Source of the DNA: an uncultured Bacteroidales bacterium
GTDB lineage: Bacteria; Bacteroidota; Bacteroidia; Bacteroidales; UBA932
Reading direction: 5' to 3'
Assembly (NCBI GenBank): GCA_900321715.1
Contig: ONXC01000011.1
Location: 1 to 61,696 of the forward strand
Length of the DNA stretch: 61,696 nt
Each line of letters starts with the position of its first letter. The first letter of the stretch is position 1. Of this stretch, positions 26,385-37,600 are shown piece by piece. The translations under genes were made by a program, and so were the position numbers. Below the pieces are notes generated by a model. That model was given only the letters and a program-made list of their open reading frames with translations, did no database searches and was not told the origin of the DNA.

Positions 26385-27305
26385 TCAGTCCTCCTCCAGA
26401 TATCCGTCTTCCCTGCCAAAAGCAGACAGGTTGCCGGTGTCAATTTTTGCATATCCTTCCAGGAAGCCGTCCTCCGTGTGGAATCCGGAGAGACCATCGG
26501 CCGAAATAGTAAGGGAGGAGACAGGAAAACCGGTTTCAGAGATTCTCTTTATCTCCACCTGTGGCAGGTGGAAAACGGCATTTCCTTCGTCCTCAATGTA
26601 AACGCTTAGAGTAAGGTCTTCATAAACGGCAGGAGGAAGAACAAACAGGAAGAAATGGTCCTGGGAGCCGATACCCTCTCCGCAGTTAAGAACTATTGAA
26701 TCTGACGCCCACTGGTCCATTGTAACCTTTCCGTCTGTTGAAACCGTTCCGTTCCCGGAAATGGCCTTGCTGGAAGATTGTATTGCCATGGAATTCACAA
26801 CAATGAGATTGTCAAGGACAAAGCTGACAGCCAGCATTCCAAGCGGATAATGGAAGCGGAGTACGCCTGCGTCAAGAAAAGCATACGCGTCGCTGCAGAT
26901 GGAGAGGAAATGCTCTGCCATGCTGCGTTCAACATTCAGATACTGTGTATGCTGAATGACGGTGGGAATAGCCCATGCCGATGCCGTAAATCCCTCGGAG
27001 TAGGGATAGACGGCCGACACTTCTGCGCCAGAAACCAGCGGGCCGTAGAACTCTGACTCGTTCTTGCCGGCTCCGGCCTTCTTGAGAATATACATGGCGT
27101 TGTTGCCGGATGTACTCCCAAAAACGCCAATCTTGGCGCCGCTTTCCCAGTTTGCGGGGGTGGTTGAGGTGCCCAGGCCGATTGCTTCGGTCTGAGCGCG
27201 GAGAAGCGTGTATCCGTCGGGAGGCTCGGGGAAATCCACCTTTCCTCCCTGGCTGCACGACAATGCCAGCATTATCGCCGCGGGTATTATAATGTGACGT
27301 CTCAT
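26385..27305 (-). CDS. Fimbrillin-like lipoprotein
   Basis: The 306-residue product has a lipoprotein signal (LALSC). The mature part resembles the fimbrillin/FimB-Mfa2-type beta-sandwich family of Bacteroidota: WESGAKIGVFGSTSG near the start, then VSAVYPYSEGF, a LRFHYPLGMLAVSF strand and FLFVLPPAVYEDLTLSVY. The C terminus carries two related segments (LSGFHTEDGFLEGY and LSAFGREDGYLEED). Exact function is unknown; relatives are pilus subunits or surface adhesins. It overlaps the upstream beta-helix lipoprotein gene by 4 nt and is followed 2 nt later by the next lipoprotein. Confidence 0.7.
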   Translation of the reverse strand: MRRHIIIPAAIMLALSCSQGGKVDFPEPPDGYTLLRAQTEAIGLGTSTTPANWESGAKIGVFGSTSGNNAMYILKKAGAGKNESEFYGPLVSGAEVSAVYPYSEGFTASAWAIPTVIQHTQYLNVERSMAEHFLSICSDAYAFLDAGVLRFHYPLGMLAVSFVLDNLIVVNSMAIQSSSKAISGNGTVSTDGKVTMDQWASDSIVLNCGEGIGSQDHFFLFVLPPAVYEDLTLSVYIEDEGNAVFHLPQVEIKRISETGFPVSSLTISADGLSGFHTEDGFLEGYAKIDTGNLSAFGREDGYLEED

Positions 27306-29605
27306 AATCCGCTCCAGTATTCGTTGTCAGACAAAGTGATGTCGCTGCCGGTATATGTCTCGCTGACCAGAGCCGAAGAGAAAGTCTCGGAAGTATATGT
27401 GGTGAGCGTTGGCGCCGGCACGTCTGCGTTGGTGTATTTGGAAACTCTCGCAAGGGAGATAGAACCGCCGAAAGAGCATCCTGAAATAACCGAGCCGCCA
27501 AGGGAAATGTATGATGCCATGTTACGGGCAACATTACAAGTCACGCCAAGTGCATAATTGCCAATGGTGTATGTGGCACTTTCCACGAAAGCCAGATTGG
27601 AATAGACCTTGGTGTTTTTGACAGAGAATGTGGTCATGACATTGCCAATGATACCGGCAACGGCAAAGGACTGCCTAAGGTCTGTGCCAAGTTTGGCATT
27701 TACCGTGCAGGAGTCAATGTCCAGCCATCCGCCGTATCCTACAAGTCCGCCGATGACTCCGCCGAAAGCATTTCGGCCGAAGAAGTTGGTGTTGGGAGTA
27801 ATCTCTCCCACGGAAGTGCAGTTTTTGAGGCTGGCGGCAACCGTTGAGGAGCCAAACAGGGTTCCTGCGATACCTCCGCTGCACACTCTGCCGCCAGACT
27901 GGTTGGAGGCCGAGCTGCATACGCCATAGTTCCTGATTATTCCGCTGTTGGAGCAGTTCTCAAAGCTTACACTTGCAGGATTGGCGTCAACGGGATTGGC
28001 CGTGACATCACCTGATGCTTCAAATATTGCGCACACGCCAAGGATACCGCCTACGCTATACTGTCTTACAGGATTTTGTGACGGGTTCTCAACAGTGGTC
28101 AGGGAAATCATACCATCATTTGAACAGTCGGTGAAAGTGGCCGTACCGGACTGTGCCAGGCCAACCAATCCGCCAAAACTTGAGTGTATATAACCGGTGG
28201 TAAGACTGACGGGGTTAATGCTGATTGTGATTGCGGCTTTGTTTGAGCAGCGCTCAATGATGACGGAACCGTCCACCGTTGCAGCCAGGCCGCCAATGAT
28301 GCTGTCAAATTTTCCGGTTTCACCTTTGGCATTGATGGTAATTGCACCCTCGTTTACGCAGTCAGAAACAACTCCGGTCTGGATGCTTTGAACAAGACCG
28401 CCAACACGCACGTCCTGGTTGTCAAGCACGGAATCATAGGTCATCCGGTTGATGACACCAGAGATCTTTCCTCCGGAAAGAGTGGCGGCAAGAGGAGCGG
28501 TATTTCCCGTGAAGGAGCCAACAAGTACAAGGTCTTTTACAGTCCCGCTAAGGGTTCCAAACAATGGATTCTCAGCGCTGGCTCTGGTGATGCTGTGCCC
28601 CTGGGCGTCCAGAATATACTTGAAAGAATCAATGGTAAGATCCTCTTCCAGGGTAATATCGGCCCCAAGCCTGATGGTTGTCCCGTCAAAGAGGAACTGT
28701 TTCTCCCATGCGGTTTGTCCCTGCGCGATGGATTCAACAATGGTTTTCCAATCTTCTGCAGAAATAACCTCACGGCCTTCAGGCATAAACTCAACAGTGC
28801 CAAAGTCTGTCAGCATTCCGGCGGTAACGGTTACTCCGGGCTGGGCAGTTTTGTTCATCCTGAGCCAGTTGCATGTCATGGGGCGGCCCTCGGAATTGGT
28901 GAAGAGAATCTGGAAACCGTCTGGATACTCACCTGCCGGAACGGCAAAATAGAAGGGAACGGGCTTTGCCGTTGACAATGTCTGAGTTCCAGAAAGCAGG
29001 TTGATCACATTGCCACCTTCAATAACTTCCAGCGAGCCATCGGCGGGGTCAAGCTTAAAGGCCCCGGTGATTGGTTTGCCGCTACTGATGAGTGAGGCCT
29101 GGACAATATCCGTATCCTCTCCTATCAGGGAAATGAGCAGTGCTCCGCACAGATTCTTGAGCTGGACGTGCTCATTCTCAGAATAGCCATACAGTATGGC
29201 CGATCCATTGCCAAAGGAAGAGGAAGAGTATTCCTGCGTCTTGGGGATGGTAATGGTGACGGGACCGTTTCCCTCCCAGTCCGCCGCACAGATATCTGCG
29301 GGATAGACTACGGAATACGGAGCCTGTGCTCCTCTTACCGTGAAATCGGCATGAGAAATGGCTTCGCCTTCCGGTACAATGACAGGCAGGGACTTATGCC
29401 CGTTTACATTGATTCTGTCGCCGTCGGACCAGTATACCGGGAGCGAGTCTCCTTCGTTGTTACCGTCCAGCCAGGTCTTTGTGCTGACAGTTCCGGTACT
29501 TACGCCCAATGTGACAGACGGCTGGTCCGGAAGACCAGTTTCTGTCAATGAGCACCCTGAGAGAAACAGCAGGGTGAGAAACAGGGGATACAGATTCTTT
29601 TTCAT
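27302..29605 (-). CDS. Fimbrillin-like N-domain plus GLUG-type beta-helix lipoprotein
   Basis: The start is set at 29605, giving a lipoprotein signal (MKKNLYPLFLTLLFLSGC) and 767 residues. The N-terminal 270 residues resemble fimbrillin-like domains (PVYWSDGDRINVNG, APYSVVYPADI, PFYFAVPAGEYPDGFQI). The rest is a chain of short repeats of the form GGLVG...A.I.DCSN.G.I, typical of GLUG/right-handed beta-helix surface proteins. It is likely exposed on the cell surface as an adhesin or glycan-binding protein. Its start overlaps the regulator stop by one base, so it is the first gene after the regulator in the operon. Confidence 0.75.
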   Translation of the reverse strand: MKKNLYPLFLTLLFLSGCSLTETGLPDQPSVTLGVSTGTVSTKTWLDGNNEGDSLPVYWSDGDRINVNGHKSLPVIVPEGEAISHADFTVRGAQAPYSVVYPADICAADWEGNGPVTITIPKTQEYSSSSFGNGSAILYGYSENEHVQLKNLCGALLISLIGEDTDIVQASLISSGKPITGAFKLDPADGSLEVIEGGNVINLLSGTQTLSTAKPVPFYFAVPAGEYPDGFQILFTNSEGRPMTCNWLRMNKTAQPGVTVTAGMLTDFGTVEFMPEGREVISAEDWKTIVESIAQGQTAWEKQFLFDGTTIRLGADITLEEDLTIDSFKYILDAQGHSITRASAENPLFGTLSGTVKDLVLVGSFTGNTAPLAATLSGGKISGVINRMTYDSVLDNQDVRVGGLVQSIQTGVVSDCVNEGAITINAKGETGKFDSIIGGLAATVDGSVIIERCSNKAAITISINPVSLTTGYIHSSFGGLVGLAQSGTATFTDCSNDGMISLTTVENPSQNPVRQYSVGGILGVCAIFEASGDVTANPVDANPASVSFENCSNSGIIRNYGVCSSASNQSGGRVCSGGIAGTLFGSSTVAASLKNCTSVGEITPNTNFFGRNAFGGVIGGLVGYGGWLDIDSCTVNAKLGTDLRQSFAVAGIIGNVMTTFSVKNTKVYSNLAFVESATYTIGNYALGVTCNVARNMASYISLGGSVISGCSFGGSISLARVSKYTNADVPAPTLTTYTSETFSSALVSETYTGSDITLSDNEYWSGL

Positions 29606-32600
29606 TATTCTTGGGGTTTTGATTGTCGTGCATACTCCTGAGGGAGCATTCCATATATGGATTTGAAACATTTGGCAAAATAGGAAGGGGAGTTGAAGCC
29701 CACGGCATAACATACTTCATAGGACTTTACGTTTCCCTTTGCCAGTAATTCGGCGGCCACCGTAAGCCTCCTCATATTGATAAAATCATTTGGTGTAGTG
29801 CCAAGCAGGGCCCTGACTTTCCTGTTAAGTGTACTGTGGCTGACAAATAGGATTTCTTCCAGGTTCTTTGCCTGGAACTGTGAGTCATCAAGATTCTCGC
29901 GTACGGCTTTTTCCAGCTTTTTCAGGAACTCTTCATCCTGGTTTGGCAGATTGTATTTTGAGATGTCCATTCCGGCCTCCGGCATCAAATAGTCTGCTCT
30001 GAGTTGTGACCGTTTTTCAAAGATGCCTTTTATGCATGCCTCCAGATAATCCATGCTGAAGGGCTTTTCAATATACAGGAGCGCTCCGTTTTCAATGCAT
30101 CGTATCTTTGTGTCAACAGATGAGATGGCCGACAGTACAATAATGGGAATATGTGACAGGCTGAAGTTGCCGCTCACTTTCTTGCACAGTTCAACTCCGC
30201 TTATACCATGCAAGGCCACGTCGGTTATTATCATGTCAACTTTCTTCTGCTCAAGTACTTGGAGGGCAATCTCTGCTGACGGGACACCCACTACGCTGTA
30301 ATGCTCGCTCAATTTGCTGTTCAGGTAAGAAAGGAGCGACGCGTTGTCTTCTACAAGAAGGATAACATGACGGTGGGCTTCCTTTGAAACCCCGGATGTC
30401 TGCACGGAATTGTCCGGCTCGGCCACCTGTTCTTCCTTTCGGGGAAGGGTGATGACGAATTCGGTTACAGGAGCATCTTCGTTCAAAGTGAGACTGCCGT
30501 TATGCAACTTTGCAAGGCTCTGTGCAAACGAAAGGCCTATCCCAAAACTCTGGCCGTATGGCTGATGTTCGGAACTGTACTGGACAAAAGGCTCAAAAAT
30601 CACTTTCCTCCTTTCCGGCGGAATCAGGGCACCGTCATTTCTTACCCGCACAACTACTGAATCGGCATAGCCCTCAACAGCCACTTCTACTTTAGATTCG
30701 GCAAACTTCACGGCATTGTGAATAAGGTTTGACAACATCTTGGAAACGGCGTTCTTGTCGGCTTCAATGATAATCTTTTCCTGCGAGAAAGATTGTACCA
30801 GAGAGAGGTTCTTGTCGCGGACAGTATCTGAAAAATTGAAGCAGAGGAAGCGGGCCAGTTCAACAATATCAAAGCGTGTGGGGGAAAGAACATATCCGTG
30901 TTCTTCAACCCTTACGTAATCCAGCAGTTCCCGGACAAGTTGATCAAGGCTGTCTGCGGAGTTGCTTATTATTGTGGCTTCTTCTTTCAGAGACGGGTCA
31001 AGTTTGTCCGATGCCATCATCTTGTTGATGGGGGTATGTATCAGGGTGAGGGGGGTCTTGATTTCGTGGATGACGTTAGTGAAGAAGGTCATCTTATCCT
31101 TGAGCATTGCACGGTTTTGTCTGTCCACAAACGCGTCCATGCGTTTTCGCTCGTTTTCTTTCCTTATCCGGAGTATGATTGCTATTACACCGCTAATCAG
31201 CAGGAGGAGAGTTATCACTTCCAGCATTATTCCAGGGAAAGACGCCAGGAAATATGGTCTCACAATGACTGTGACATCTTTATGTCCGGGGCGCTCAGTT
31301 CCGTCAAGCCCAACGGTTTTTATTTTAAGAGTATAAGTGCCACGCGGGACATTGTACCACATTATTGTTCTGCCGTTGGTGGCATCAGTCCAGACCTCAT
31401 CATATCCGTCAAGGCGGCACAGTATTCTGGTAGATGCAGGGAACGGTGCCGTTGGAGAGGCGAATGAGAAACCAAATGTGTTTTCACTTGGCCCAAGAGA
31501 GATCTTGTCCACCACATCGGGATTCTCTTTGCAAACGGAATGCTCTCCCGGACGAACGGTTTCGCCAAGCAGAACCATTTCTGATATGACAACATTGCCA
31601 GGCAGAACCCCGTCACGAAAGCTGTCCGAGCGGAAACGTATAAAACCGTTGGCGCTTCCAAACACCATGGATCCGTCGGAAAGTTTCAGGGCGCTTTTGG
31701 TAAAGTCATTGTCCAGCAGACCGTCTTCTACGGTAAAAGTCCTGGCCCAGTAGTTGTCCGGATTCAGCATCATAAGGCCTTTGTCGGAAGATATCCAGAG
31801 AACTCCGGACTTGTCTGGAATGGCGCGTCTGAGAAGGTCGCTCGGCATTGACGGGAGTTTGGCGCGATTGAATTCTTCAAATCCGCCACTCTCCTTCACA
31901 TGGCGGAAACAACCGGAAGTGAAGCCAATCACCCATGCCTGCCCTCTTGAGTCCATTGTCACAGATGAGACCATTCCGGGTATCACGCTCCCGGTCTGCG
32001 GGCAGAAATGATCCGTGATAACATCCTTGGAGGGATCAAAAGTGTAAACGCCGTCAAAGTATGTTGCAATCCACATTGTCCCCTTGGAATCTTCGGCCAT
32101 GCTCTCCACTATGAAATTGGACAGTGACTCAACAGGGATGAACGAATCTGAGGCGGAATGGTACCGTGAAACGCCAAGCGAGTAGCAGGCATATACCTGC
32201 CCGTCATTTGACTTATAGAAGGAAACCAGTCGTTGGTCTCCGGTTTTTTTGCCGGAATAATCCTTGATCCTGAATGTGCGCGGATCAAGTCTAATTACTC
32301 CCTTTTGCGTTCCCAGCCATACATAGCCATCTGCGGCACATACGCCAGTAATATCAATGGGCATTTCCGGGTTCTTGTCCCACCAGGACTCAAGAACTCC
32401 TCCGTCAAGCATCAGCAGTCCTTGTTTTTCTGTTGATATCCAGAGTCTGCCTTTTTCGTCTTCTGAGAAGCCTGTAACAATGCTTCCGCTCAGAGAGACG
32501 CCTTTGTTTGTCTGATAATAACGGCTGAAATTGTTGCTGAAGGTTGATGCGTGGTTGACTCCTTCGTATAGAGTTCCAACCCAGAGGCCTCCCCATTTGT

Positions 32601-33543
32601 CGGGAATGGCGTCGGTTACATAACTGCTGGACAGGGAAAAAGGATTGGAGGACTCATACTGCATAAGGCTTGTGGCCCCGCTTGCCGGGTCGCATCTAAG
32701 CAGACCGCAGGTGGTTGACATCCAAAGAGTCCCGGAAGCATCAGCCGTAAGGGCTGTTGGACGGTGCTCTTCGGGTTGAGTCCAAAGCGTGCGGATTGTA
32801 GATGTCCTCAGGTTCAGTTCCGACAGCCCGGACCGGTTGCCGGCGACGTAGAGTATTTCGTCAGAGCTAGGTGATACAGTAAGACCCTCTATGTCATCCC
32901 CGGAGTAAACAGAGCTGCCTTCAACCGGACGCAGAGAAGTGGCGTTTTCATCGGCATAATAGATATTATCATACAGGACCGCCAGGTACATTCCGTCAAG
33001 ACGGTCAATGGCAATTCTGAAAATATTGGTCACCGGAGCTCTGTCGGGACTTGCCATCGGATGCTTTCTGAGTACTCTTTCTGAGGGATTCCAGGAGAAG
33101 AGGCCTTTGTCTCTGCTGGAAATCCACATCACGCCCTTGGAATTACAGGCAATTGCAAAAATTCTGTCATCAATGCTTCCTGCCATGGGGTCCAGCTGTG
33201 ACAGGGTGCAGAAGCTGTCATTGTCATAACTGTAGATGACAACTCCGTGGTCTGTGCCAATCCAGAGATTTCCTTCGCGGTCTTCCTGCATTACATTGAT
33301 GAAATCGGACGGTGAGCCGAAATCATTTCTGTCATATACCGTAATCCTTTTCCCGTCATATCTGTTCAGGCCCTTGTGCGTTCCAATCCATACAAACCCT
33401 CGTGAGTCCTTGTACAGTTTGCGTACGGCATTGTTGGACAGTGTGCTGTTGTTGCTGTCCATATGGGAAAACTGATATTCTCCGCCGTATAATGGGGCGG
33501 ACAGTATCAGCAACAAGGGTATGAGCAGTGAGCGAAGTGTCAT
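29605..33543 (-). CDS. Hybrid two-component system sensor/regulator (HTCS)
   Basis: This is a one-protein sensor and transcription factor that normally senses a glycan fragment in the periplasm and activates its locus. The 1,312-residue product has a signal peptide and a double propeller of reg_prop repeats (GFVWIGTHKGLNRYDG, GNLWIGTDHGV). A Y_Y_Y domain (about 690-760) and a transmembrane helix near 768-795 follow. The HisKA H-box HEIKTPLTLI lies near 826, the HATPase N-box NLIHNAVKF near 936, and the receiver domain has its Asp in IITDVALHG near 1103. An AraC-type HTH closes the protein (VCYAVGFNSPSYFAKCF, near 1275). All catalytic residues look intact. It lies inside the operon, 4 nt overlapped with the epimerase gene. 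Confidence 0.96.
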   Translation of the reverse strand: MTLRSLLIPLLLILSAPLYGGEYQFSHMDSNNSTLSNNAVRKLYKDSRGFVWIGTHKGLNRYDGKRITVYDRNDFGSPSDFINVMQEDREGNLWIGTDHGVVIYSYDNDSFCTLSQLDPMAGSIDDRIFAIACNSKGVMWISSRDKGLFSWNPSERVLRKHPMASPDRAPVTNIFRIAIDRLDGMYLAVLYDNIYYADENATSLRPVEGSSVYSGDDIEGLTVSPSSDEILYVAGNRSGLSELNLRTSTIRTLWTQPEEHRPTALTADASGTLWMSTTCGLLRCDPASGATSLMQYESSNPFSLSSSYVTDAIPDKWGGLWVGTLYEGVNHASTFSNNFSRYYQTNKGVSLSGSIVTGFSEDEKGRLWISTEKQGLLMLDGGVLESWWDKNPEMPIDITGVCAADGYVWLGTQKGVIRLDPRTFRIKDYSGKKTGDQRLVSFYKSNDGQVYACYSLGVSRYHSASDSFIPVESLSNFIVESMAEDSKGTMWIATYFDGVYTFDPSKDVITDHFCPQTGSVIPGMVSSVTMDSRGQAWVIGFTSGCFRHVKESGGFEEFNRAKLPSMPSDLLRRAIPDKSGVLWISSDKGLMMLNPDNYWARTFTVEDGLLDNDFTKSALKLSDGSMVFGSANGFIRFRSDSFRDGVLPGNVVISEMVLLGETVRPGEHSVCKENPDVVDKISLGPSENTFGFSFASPTAPFPASTRILCRLDGYDEVWTDATNGRTIMWYNVPRGTYTLKIKTVGLDGTERPGHKDVTVIVRPYFLASFPGIMLEVITLLLLISGVIAIILRIRKENERKRMDAFVDRQNRAMLKDKMTFFTNVIHEIKTPLTLIHTPINKMMASDKLDPSLKEEATIISNSADSLDQLVRELLDYVRVEEHGYVLSPTRFDIVELARFLCFNFSDTVRDKNLSLVQSFSQEKIIIEADKNAVSKMLSNLIHNAVKFAESKVEVAVEGYADSVVVRVRNDGALIPPERRKVIFEPFVQYSSEHQPYGQSFGIGLSFAQSLAKLHNGSLTLNEDAPVTEFVITLPRKEEQVAEPDNSVQTSGVSKEAHRHVILLVEDNASLLSYLNSKLSEHYSVVGVPSAEIALQVLEQKKVDMIITDVALHGISGVELCKKVSGNFSLSHIPIIVLSAISSVDTKIRCIENGALLYIEKPFSMDYLEACIKGIFEKRSQLRADYLMPEAGMDISKYNLPNQDEEFLKKLEKAVRENLDDSQFQAKNLEEILFVSHSTLNRKVRALLGTTPNDFINMRRLTVAAELLAKGNVKSYEVCYAVGFNSPSYFAKCFKSIYGMLPQEYARQSKPQE

Positions 33544-34646
33544 TGGGCAAAGAATCTGAATTGTGTCGTGGACGTGAAGCTCTCTCCAGGGCGAAGCAGT
33601 GTTCCGGGGAAGCGCTCCTGATGGGGAGAATCAGCAGCATGAATTGTCTCCAGAAGCATTCCGGCAAATTTGTCAATGGGACCGGTCTTGCCCATCATGG
33701 ATCCGTTGAATCCGCGCCCGGTGTACGTGAGAAGGCAAGGCTCCGTTGTCCTTACCTCAACTCCACGTCCGCTCACGGGGTCGTACAGGACGACGGCCTT
33801 TTTTAACGTCCCGTCCCAGTCACGGATGATCCAGCAGGCAGACATGCCATGCATAAGCGCAAGATGTGGATCCGGCATGTCTATCCTGTAATCTACCCTG
33901 TGGGGAGTACGGAAGTCAAAGGGCGTTCCCTCTACGCTGACTACGGAGTCCGGGCAATAGCGGCTGTTGTTGCGGATGCAGCTGTCGGCCTCCACTTCCA
34001 GCACTTGTTCCATGACATAACAACTGCTTCCTCTCATATTGAAGTAGCTGTGGTTGGACAGGTTGACAAATGTTGGCTTGTCTGTTGTGGCCTCGTACTC
34101 TACAATGCAGACGTTGTCACCGGTGAGAGTGAAGCTGACACAGATATTGCAGTTTCCGGGGAAGCCGCCTTCTCCGTCAGGGCTTGTCCTGGTAAACCTG
34201 ACACAACTGTCAGAGACAGCCTTGCCGTCCCACACAAAGCGGTCAATTCCATTGACCCCGCTGTGACACTGTACGGGAACTCCGTCCAGGGTCTCATTGG
34301 TTTCAAGTTGATAATCCACCCCGTCAATTGTGACGGTGGGGCCCTCGATACGGTTTGCGTAACGCCCTATTGTGCAGCCCATGAAACGGTCTGCATTCTC
34401 AAAGGTGCCAATATCCACGGGGCCCACAATCACGTCACCCATCAAACCGTTGCGGTCCGGCACCCGGATGGAAACTATCCGGGCACCGTAGTCGCACAGA
34501 GACATGCTTGCTCCTGAAGAATTGCTGATTGTGAAAAGATGTGTCTGCTGTCCGTCACTCAACTGACCAAAGCCTTCTACGCGAACGTCCGGCCCGCGCA
34601 TACATGATGCTGTCAGCATAAATATGACAAGCAGACAGTTCTTCAT
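33540..34646 (-). CDS. Exported aldose 1-epimerase (galactose mutarotase family)
   Basis: This family interconverts alpha and beta anomers of free sugars such as galactose or glucose. The start is at 34646, where MKNCLLVIFMLTASC gives a lipoprotein signal; a longer in-frame ORF to 34676 lacks it. The 368-residue product shows DYGARIVSIRVPDR, the family motif GRYANRI, QCHSGVNGIDRFVWDG, the catalytic-type His in NLSNHSYFNM and a Glu late in the protein (GMLLETIHAADSP). Overlaps of 4 nt on both sides place it firmly in the operon. It may process sugars released outside the cytoplasm. Confidence 0.92.
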   Translation of the reverse strand: MKNCLLVIFMLTASCMRGPDVRVEGFGQLSDGQQTHLFTISNSSGASMSLCDYGARIVSIRVPDRNGLMGDVIVGPVDIGTFENADRFMGCTIGRYANRIEGPTVTIDGVDYQLETNETLDGVPVQCHSGVNGIDRFVWDGKAVSDSCVRFTRTSPDGEGGFPGNCNICVSFTLTGDNVCIVEYEATTDKPTFVNLSNHSYFNMRGSSCYVMEQVLEVEADSCIRNNSRYCPDSVVSVEGTPFDFRTPHRVDYRIDMPDPHLALMHGMSACWIIRDWDGTLKKAVVLYDPVSGRGVEVRTTEPCLLTYTGRGFNGSMMGKTGPIDKFAGMLLETIHAADSPHQERFPGTLLRPGESFTSTTQFRFFAQ

Positions 34647-37600
34647 TTCAAGATACCAAGATAGTAATTTGCCCACAAATTATCGTTACGTTCGGCCAAA
34701 GATTTTTTGAAACAACGCTTAGCTTTTCCGTTCCTTCCAAGGGCTTTCCAGCCAAGGCCCTGCTCATACCAGGCGGCAGAATTCACATCCTGCTCATAGG
34801 GCCCTCTGTCAAAGCTCTCAAAAAAGCGCTGGACATAATCCGTAACAGAAGCTTTGCCATGTGAGACCATTTCCCTGTACAGTCCCTTTACCTTGGCTTT
34901 GCTGTCAAGTTTCTTCATGGAAAGGGCCTTCTCATAGTTATAGACCGCATCCTTGGGCTTTATCTCCACGCCTGCAGACATCTCATAGTACTGCCTTGCC
35001 ATCTGGGCATTGCCAACCTTCTCATAGGCAAGCCCAATGTTGTACCAGACCTGGGCGTCGCGGGGGCTGTATTCAAGATGTGCATAACCGTGATTCTCCG
35101 GATACTCGTCACTCATGAGCATAAAGTGAAGGGCCTTCTGGTTGTCTCCGTCCTTCCAGGCCTTGAAGCCGGAAAGCAGGCAGGCATCTACATAAATGTC
35201 GTGAAGGTCTTCAATGTGCTCCCTCCTGCTGTAGAAACGGGACAGAAGCGGTTCAAGCACCTGCTCATACTCTCCATGGAGGATTCTCTGACGAATGGCC
35301 CTGGTCTCGGAATCGTAACGCTTCTGGTACAGGTCCCTGCGGGATGCAAAGAGTTGGTAACGCTGTTCCAGAGGTGCATTTGCAAGTTCCATCACCTCGT
35401 CGCACTCGGTGAGGAAGATGGCGTTTCCGTCCTTATCGGCCTCAATTGCCTTCAGGTAGTATTCTATAGACTTTGAAAGGTCTTCCTTGCAGAACCTGTA
35501 TCCCCAGGCAATGTTCCTGAGGGCCATTGCAAATCCCGGGTCTGCCTCAACGGCCTTTTCCCAGCAGGCCATCGCCTCTTCAGGCTGCTTCTGGTAAAGG
35601 AGGCTGCCAAGGTAGCACCAGCTGTTTGCCGACGAAGGAAGGTACTCGAGGGCTGTCCTCAGGACGGGGATGGTTTCCAGACGGAACATGAACACCCTGT
35701 CGGGGTTAAGGCTCTCTGCCTTAGTGAACCATTCGCGCGCGGCCTGGGAATCACCGTCAAGGTGCGCAAGCCAGCCAAGGTAATACTCGGCAGTCGGATA
35801 AGCGCCATGCTTCTCGCTCTCAAGGAGAACATTGCGGCAGTCATCCTCAAAACCGTTGTTCAGGTATTCCACGGCAAGGTCCATCATGCTTTCTGGCCTG
35901 TGCTGGAGTATTCCGTCCAGATCCTTCACAGACAGGCTGCCCATCTTCACAAGTTCGCTGCAGGCATAGTAGTCCAGAGGATGGAGTTCCTGCACGCTTC
36001 TTGCCATCAGGATGGCATCGGCCTTGCGGCCTTCCTTCCTCAGGAGGGTGGCATACAGATTCCTGGCGTCAATATTCATCCCGTTGTAGCGGACAGCCAT
36101 ATCGGCCTCATGCAGCGCCTTTTCCCGGTTCCCCTGGATGGAGGAAATCCTTGCCAGCTGCAGGTAGGAGGCCGATGCATACTCGTAATCCCAGGCCGCA
36201 CGGTACAGGGTATCAATGGCGTCGGCATACTTTCCCTGGGCTTTGAGGACAAGGCCAAGGTTGTACATGGCCTCACCGTCGGCCACCCTGGTATAATTGG
36301 CGGTCTGCCTTTCCAGTGCCTTCCTCAGGTACTTTGCCGCAAGTTCGTACTCTCCGTTCTTGCGGTGGAAAATGCCCATCTGGGTGTTGGAACGCACGTC
36401 GCCGGGATCACGCCTCAGCACCTCCAGGAAATAGTCGTTGGGGTTGACGTGTGCCTGGTGGAACTGAAGGTTGCGCATGCCTATGTAGTAGAGTTCCTCC
36501 TGGTTCTTTACGCTTGAGGGCACGGGGTTCACCGGCTTCAGGCCTTCGGGAACAGGCTTTGTAAGGTCATGCACATAGGGATGATAGCTGATAAGTTCCT
36601 CTCCTTCAGAAGAGAGCAGTGTCATCGTAACCCCGGAAGGGTCCTCAAGTTCTGAGGGCTCTGTAATGAAGTCATCCCTATAGGGTTTGTCCGGAGCAAT
36701 GGAAACCTTCTTTTCATACAGCAGCTTTCCGTCATGCGTAACGCGCACCACGGCGTCGTTTCTCACGGAGGTCACATTGGCTGCAAGGTGGACTTTCCCT
36801 TCGGGGCCCAGGTCCATGTTTACGGTTGCCTCCCTGTTTCCGCGGTTTACGTTCTCAAGGTCACGTATTCCATACCACCATGCGGTAAACTCCTTGGTCT
36901 CCCCGGGATTGATCCAGCAATAATCCGGCTGGTTGTCGGAGTAGGCCGATGTCATCAGCTCCACGTAGGGGCCGTCCTCGTCGGTAAGGGTGACGCAGTC
37001 CCAGGCATGGCCATAGTTCAGATGGCCCCAGGTCCAGAATTTTCCACCCTTGTTGATGTTGTGGTCTCCCACAAGCATGGTTCCGGCCTTCACTCCATGG
37101 TCATAACCTCCCACAAAATCGTCCTGCAGGTCGCAGATGAAAACGGAGTCTCCGGTAAGGGAAGGAAGGTTCTTCCACCAGCTTACATCCCGGCCGATAA
37201 AATCAGGATTACCCTTGTATGGTTCCTGAGGCACCGGCCAGTGAATAAAGCTGGATTTGTGGTGGAACATTCCAAACTCTGTGTTTTCCGGGAAGATAAT
37301 CTGGTAGTTCTCGTTGGCATGGGTTGCCACGTTGTTCCAGTGGAGCATGGAGTTGCGGTCGGCCGTAGTGTTGAAGAACCGGCCCGTCACCTGGATGTAA
37401 GACTTGTCCGGGAAAAGGGTGAGGCCCACTTCCCAGCTCATGCCGTGACGGTTTTCAACTTCTCCCACCCAGATGGTCTTGGAGCCGTCGCTGTTGTGGG
37501 AAAGACGGTAATCCACCGGATACTGGCTGGTTGCCCTGTGGTGATGGAAGGCATTCCACTCCACACCTCCGCTTATCCATGCGCCAAGCATGCCCACATT

